From positions 1-21,093 of IMG/VR virus record IMGVR_UViG_3300025137_006726: DNA of 21,093 bases; one strand, written 5' to 3'. The notes under the pieces were generated by a model. The model ran no database searches. It had not been told where the DNA came from and saw only the letters and a program-made list of their open reading frames with translations. A program made the position numbers and the translations under genes. The DNA is from a virus. Positions 20,632 through 21,093 of the stretch are shown here, in pieces (the stretch's first letter is position 1; each line of letters starts with the position of its first letter).

Positions 20632-21093
20632 ATTTGCAACAGAAGCAAGTTGGGTAGATCTATCTCAATTTTTTAAAGTACCTGTTGATGAGATACTGAA
20701 TGAAATAATTTTAGTTGAAAGTATGTTTAATGAAGAAAGAGATCAAGTACAGAACAAAAAAATGAAAGAAAGTGGTACCATTGGAATTGGAACTGAAGTC
20801 GATGGCCAGAAAGCTTGGAGTGCAATATCTTTATTAAGTAGATCAGGTAATTATACTGACATATTAACTCAGGGTGTGTTTACAAATGAAACCAAGCAAT
20901 CGTACTTAGGATCGTTTAGAAACATAAGAAGTCATAGTTGGACATCAATATGTGAATATATGCCAATAACAACAAAGTTTATTAAAGAAGAACTTGGATC
21001 ATATATGAAACTTAGTTATGCTAAGATAGCTAAGTTAGAAGCTGGTGGTAACATTCCTATGCATGCTGATCTTCCAGAAGTTGATTTTGATTT
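20618..21093 (+). CDS. 2-oxoglutarate/Fe(II) oxygenase, Asp/Asn beta-hydroxylase-like (3' end outside window)
   Basis: The first 158 codons are present. The N-terminal half is helical (MSYVKFATEASWVDLSQFFK). Near the edge, SYAKIAKLEAGGNIPMHADL (133-152) has an HxD motif (H149, D151) after a Leu-x-x-Gly-Gly-x-Ile-Pro segment. This matches the first metal-ligand strand of aspartyl/asparaginyl beta-hydroxylase-type dioxygenases. The distal His and the Arg that binds 2-oxoglutarate would lie beyond the window. AAGGA 8 nt upstream supports the start, which overlaps the diiron gene by 14 nt. Such oxygenases are common in marine T4-like phages; substrates are mostly unknown. Confidence 0.75.
   Translation, partial: MSYVKFATEASWVDLSQFFKVPVDEILNEIILVESMFNEERDQVQNKKMKESGTIGIGTEVDGQKAWSAISLLSRSGNYTDILTQGVFTNETKQSYLGSFRNIRSHSWTSICEYMPITTKFIKEELGSYMKLSYAKIAKLEAGGNIPMHADLPEVDFD

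Noticed and set aside
1-21093. tRNA genes, CRISPR arrays, insertion sequences or attachment sites
   Set aside because: All gaps between genes are under 150 nt and none shows a cloverleaf, regular spaced repeats, transposase genes or paired attachment-like repeats.

Overview
The window looks like part of the genome of a T4-like (myovirus-type) tailed phage, most likely marine. The evidence is the very dense packing of genes with ATGA/TAATG overlaps, the visibly AT-rich composition, copies of the T4-type late promoter octamer TATAAATA, a class II ribonucleotide reductase, a GIY-YIG nuclease, a DUF932 protein, and a run of Lys/Arg-rich conserved phage proteins. A spanin pair and a KDO-8-phosphate synthase point to a Gram-negative host. 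A SAR11-type or other marine alphaproteobacterial host is possible but is not shown by the sequence.

Layout. (1) Bases 1-2869, minus strand: partial SegE-like GIY-YIG protein, a 55-aa zinc ribbon, a 68-aa orphan and an adenosylcobalamin-dependent ribonucleotide reductase. (2) Bases 3015-12681, minus strand: one long, probably late, transcription unit that starts at a TATAAATA box at 12704-12711. It encodes a PD-(D/E)XK-like protein, a ligase-like nucleotidyltransferase, a HIGH-type nucleotidyltransferase fused to DUF5824, several strongly basic proteins, a protein with an EF-hand-like loop, conserved phage proteins of unknown role, and finally an overlapping i-spanin/o-spanin pair. (3) Bases 12712-14183, minus strand: an early-type unit of DUF932, a small zf-CHCC protein and two tiny proteins, with a sigma70-type promoter at one end and an intrinsic terminator at the other. 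(4) Bases 14169-18648, minus strand: a metabolic block of GAPDH, then (behind a second copy of the same early-promoter sequence) a 72-aa protein, a HAD phosphatase, a 51-aa membrane protein, class I fructose-bisphosphate aldolase, KdsA and a compact ATP-type PEP carboxykinase. (5) Bases 18688-21093, plus strand: a divergent unit behind a TATAAATA box with a possible cupin/oxygenase-fold protein, a membrane fatty-acid desaturase, a ferritin-like diiron protein and a partial 2-oxoglutarate/Fe(II) oxygenase.

The most unusual part is block 4. PEP carboxykinase makes PEP from oxaloacetate, KdsA consumes PEP to make KDO-8-phosphate, the adjacent HAD enzyme could be a sugar-phosphate phosphatase, and aldolase plus GAPDH are the triose/hexose steps of gluconeogenesis. 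Together they suggest that the phage redirects host carbon from the TCA cycle towards PEP, hexose phosphates and an eight-carbon sugar acid. Block 5 adds a cluster of iron-dependent oxidative enzymes that may modify lipids or another substrate. These pathway readings are inferences from gene content; the family assignments themselves rest on visible motifs.
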